Shown here in pieces: positions 62,244-64,000 of a DNA stretch of 64,000 nucleotides; within the stretch, counting starts at the first letter, position 1, and the number at the start of each line of letters is the position of its first letter. The translations under genes and the position numbers were made by a program. The DNA is from Pseudomonadaceae bacterium (GTDB lineage: Bacteria > Pseudomonadota > Gammaproteobacteria > Pseudomonadales > Azotimanducaceae). The notes under the pieces were generated by a model, which worked only from the letters and a program-made list of their open reading frames with translations, had not been told where the DNA came from and searched no databases. The stretch is from contig JANSWO010000005.1 in the NCBI GenBank assembly GCA_024743435.1, positions 186,001-250,000 on the forward strand, read 5' to 3'.

Positions 62244-63869
62244 CTACATTCGGAACACACCAAACCGGCTGGCAGTGGCCGATTCGGTATCGCTGTTGTC
62301 CTGTCCATCACAAATCGCCAGCGCAAGCGAGAGCACCCGCCGGGTGTCAGCCGGATCAATCACCCCATCATCCCAAAGGCGTGCTGAGGCAAAAAACGGG
62401 TGCCCTTCAGCCTCATAACGCTCGCGCACGTCGTTCATGAACGCTTCGCGCTCATCGGCCGGCCATGTTTGCTGGCGCCGAGCCATTGCTTCATCGCGCA
62501 CGGTTGCCAATACATGTGCCGCCTGGTCACCGCCCATGACTGAGATGCGCGCGTTCGGCCAGGTCCATAAGAACCGACCGCCATAAGCACGCCCGCACAT
62601 GGCGTACGTGCCGGCGCCATGGGAGCCACCAATTACCACCGTTAACTTGGGCACGCTGGCGCAGGCGACGGCTGTCACCATCTTCGCGCCATCTTTGGCT
62701 ATGCCGGCGTTCTCGTATTTCTGGCCCACCATGAAGCCGGTGATGTTCTGCAGAAAGACCAGAGGAACTCCACGCCTGTCCGCAAGCTGCACAAAGTGCG
62801 CGCCCTTGAGCGCGGACTCGGAGAACAGAATGCCGTTGTTCGCCACGATCGCGACCTGCTGGCCATCGATCCGGGCAAAACCGCAAACCAGTGTTGCTCC
62901 GTACAGCGCTTTGAACTCATGAAACGCAGAGTCGTCGACGAGCCTGGCAATGATCTCTCGAACATCGAAAGGCTGACGCGAATCCTGGGGGAGAATGCCG
63001 TACAGATCTTCGACGGGATAGCGTGGCGGAGCCATGTCGTCAGCAGACGCGGCGCAGGGCATCTCGCGCTTCGGCAGGTGACTCACAATTTCACGCGCTA
63101 TCGCCAAGGCGTGTTCGTCGTTCTCCGCCAGATGGTCCGTGACGCCTGACTTGCGGCTATGCACATCGCCACCGCCCAGACTCTCAGCATCAACCTCCTC
63201 ACCAGTCGCTGCCTTCACTAAAGGCGGGCCGCCCAGGAAGATAGTCCCCTGGTTGCGAACGATGATGGATTCATCGCACATCGCTGGCACGTAAGCACCA
63301 CCGGCAGTGCAAGACCCCATGACCACTGCAATTTGAGCAATGCCTCGGGCAGACATCTGTGCCTGGTTGAAGAAAATCCTGCCGAAATCGTCTTTGTCGG
63401 GAAACACTTCAGCTTGCTCGGGCAGGAACGCGCCGCCTGAATCAACCAGATAGATACAGGGCAGGCGATTCTCTAGAGCGATCTCCTGGGCGCGCAGGTG
63501 TTTCTTGACGGTAATGGGGTAGTAGGTGCCGCCTTTGACCGTAGCGTCGTTGACCACCACCATCACGGGCTGGCCAGCCACCAGGCCAATACCGGTGATC
63601 AGCCCGCCACCGGGTACCGAATCGTCATACAGCTCGTAACCAGCAAGCTGACCGACTTCTAAAAATGCCGAGCCGGCATCCAACAGCCCATGCAGGCGAT
63701 CGCGGGGTAACAATTTGCCACGAGCACTATGCCGGGACCGGCTCGATTCATCACCGCCGAGGCTAAGCCTGGCAACCAGAGCGGACAGGTCTTCAGCGAG
63801 CTTTTCATGATGCTGCGCATTGCTACGAAAGCTGGCATCAGCTCGCCGAACGCTGGTCTCGAGAATCAC
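62244..63869 (-). CDS. liuB: Acyl-CoA carboxylase carboxyltransferase subunit (methylcrotonyl-CoA carboxylase beta type)
   Basis: 541 residues from GTG 63869, with GGAG 8 bp upstream (the earlier GTG 63878 is too close to that site). The carboxyltransferase N half has [19 protein letters not shown] and [20 protein letters not shown]. The C half has [40 protein letters not shown] and [20 protein letters not shown], the methylcrotonyl-type motif. It transfers the carboxyl group to 3-methylcrotonyl-CoA. It precedes the biotin subunit by 51 bp. The rest of a liu operon is not in view; about 130 bp upstream to the window edge show no gene. Confidence 0.9.
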   Translation of the reverse strand: MILETSVRRADASFRSNAQHHEKLAEDLSALVARLSLGGDESSRSRHSARGKLLPRDRLHGLLDAGSAFLEVGQLAGYELYDDSVPGGGLITGIGLVAGQPVMVVVNDATVKGGTYYPITVKKHLRAQEIALENRLPCIYLVDSGGAFLPEQAEVFPDKDDFGRIFFNQAQMSARGIAQIAVVMGSCTAGGAYVPAMCDESIIVRNQGTIFLGGPPLVKAATGEEVDAESLGGGDVHSRKSGVTDHLAENDEHALAIAREIVSHLPKREMPCAASADDMAPPRYPVEDLYGILPQDSRQPFDVREIIARLVDDSAFHEFKALYGATLVCGFARIDGQQVAIVANNGILFSESALKGAHFVQLADRRGVPLVFLQNITGFMVGQKYENAGIAKDGAKMVTAVACASVPKLTVVIGGSHGAGTYAMCGRAYGGRFLWTWPNARISVMGGDQAAHVLATVRDEAMARRQQTWPADEREAFMNDVRERYEAEGHPFFASARLWDDGVIDPADTRRVLSLALAICDGQDNSDTESATASRFGVFRM

Positions 63870-64000
63870 GTATCGCACTCCGTCCGGCTATCGTTGTCAG
63901 GCAGCGATGTCTTGCTCGCGGCAATATGCCGACAAGCGCGCCAACCTGCATCCAGCGCCTAGTGTACGGCGCACGTGCTGCCCGGGAAACTCGAGCAAGT

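Noticed and set aside
63879-64000. Possible end of another minus-strand gene at the right edge
   Set aside because: A short open frame ends in TGA near 63897, but its peptide shows no recognisable family and only about 35 codons are visible.

Overview
The window is 64 kb of densely coding, GC-rich DNA from a gammaproteobacterium. The chromosomal backbone follows an order I recall from the Pseudomonas aeruginosa chromosome between about PA5175 and PA5300: cysQ, pckA, hslR, gshA, algQ/rsd, dsbB, hemB, ppx, trxA, rho, hemY-hemX-hemD-hemC, algR-algZ, argH, cyaA, lptM-lysA-dapF-DUF484-xerC, sutA, amtB-glnK, ubiK, comM and a cytochrome c5. It is not a pseudomonad: it also carries a PEP-CTERM protein, a two-subunit 2-oxoacid:acceptor oxidoreductase, a TorF-type porin and an LLM-class flavin oxidoreductase. 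An aerobic environmental or marine gammaproteobacterium is likely, but I cannot name the genus. No rRNA, tRNA, CRISPR array or recognisable transposase gene was seen.

Layout. 0-1 kb: a truncated outer-membrane-type gene and a DUF2946 gene, possibly copper-linked. 1.1-4.1 kb: korAB with a bidirectional terminator. 4.1-6.5 kb: a PEP-CTERM protein, two small genes, and about 0.9 kb without a gene that holds a LexA-like box and 14-bp tandem repeats. 6.5-19.7 kb: housekeeping genes (cysQ, yrfG-hslR, pckA, gshA-acpH, a quinone reductase with dsbB, rsd with a WD40 lipoprotein, an orphan ParA ATPase, an ABC-F protein). 19.8-22.0 kb: an ECF sigma / anti-sigma / PDZ protein unit on the minus strand. 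22.1-28.7 kb: TetR, hemB, ppx, trxA, rho and a flavodoxin-reductase-like gene. 28.7-36.1 kb: haem synthesis genes, algZR and argH. 36.2-41.6 kb: a cytochrome P450, an Old Yellow Enzyme, a GFA protein, a TetR regulator and an LLM oxidoreductase; the P450 and Old Yellow Enzyme share an operator-like palindrome. 41.6-50.4 kb: cyaA, lptM-lysA-dapF-DUF484-xerC-yigB and thrC.

50.4-54.6 kb is the most accessory-looking part. It contains two copies of an 80-bp palindromic REP-like element plus a fragment, a SutA-like small protein, two secreted proteins of unknown function, and a toxin-antitoxin-like pair (XRE regulator plus small nucleotidyltransferase). That pair has a perfect operator palindrome, inverted 43-bp flanking repeats, and a duplicated 98-bp copy of the toxin gene's 3' end.

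54.6-60.1 kb: a nitrogen block on the minus strand (porin, glnK, amtB) with a sigma-54 type promoter ahead of the porin, then ubiK (apparently starting at ATC), comM and cytochrome c5. 60.2-63.9 kb: the two subunits of a methylcrotonyl-CoA-type carboxylase, suggesting leucine or isoprenoid breakdown. Functions are read from family motifs by eye; no database search was run.
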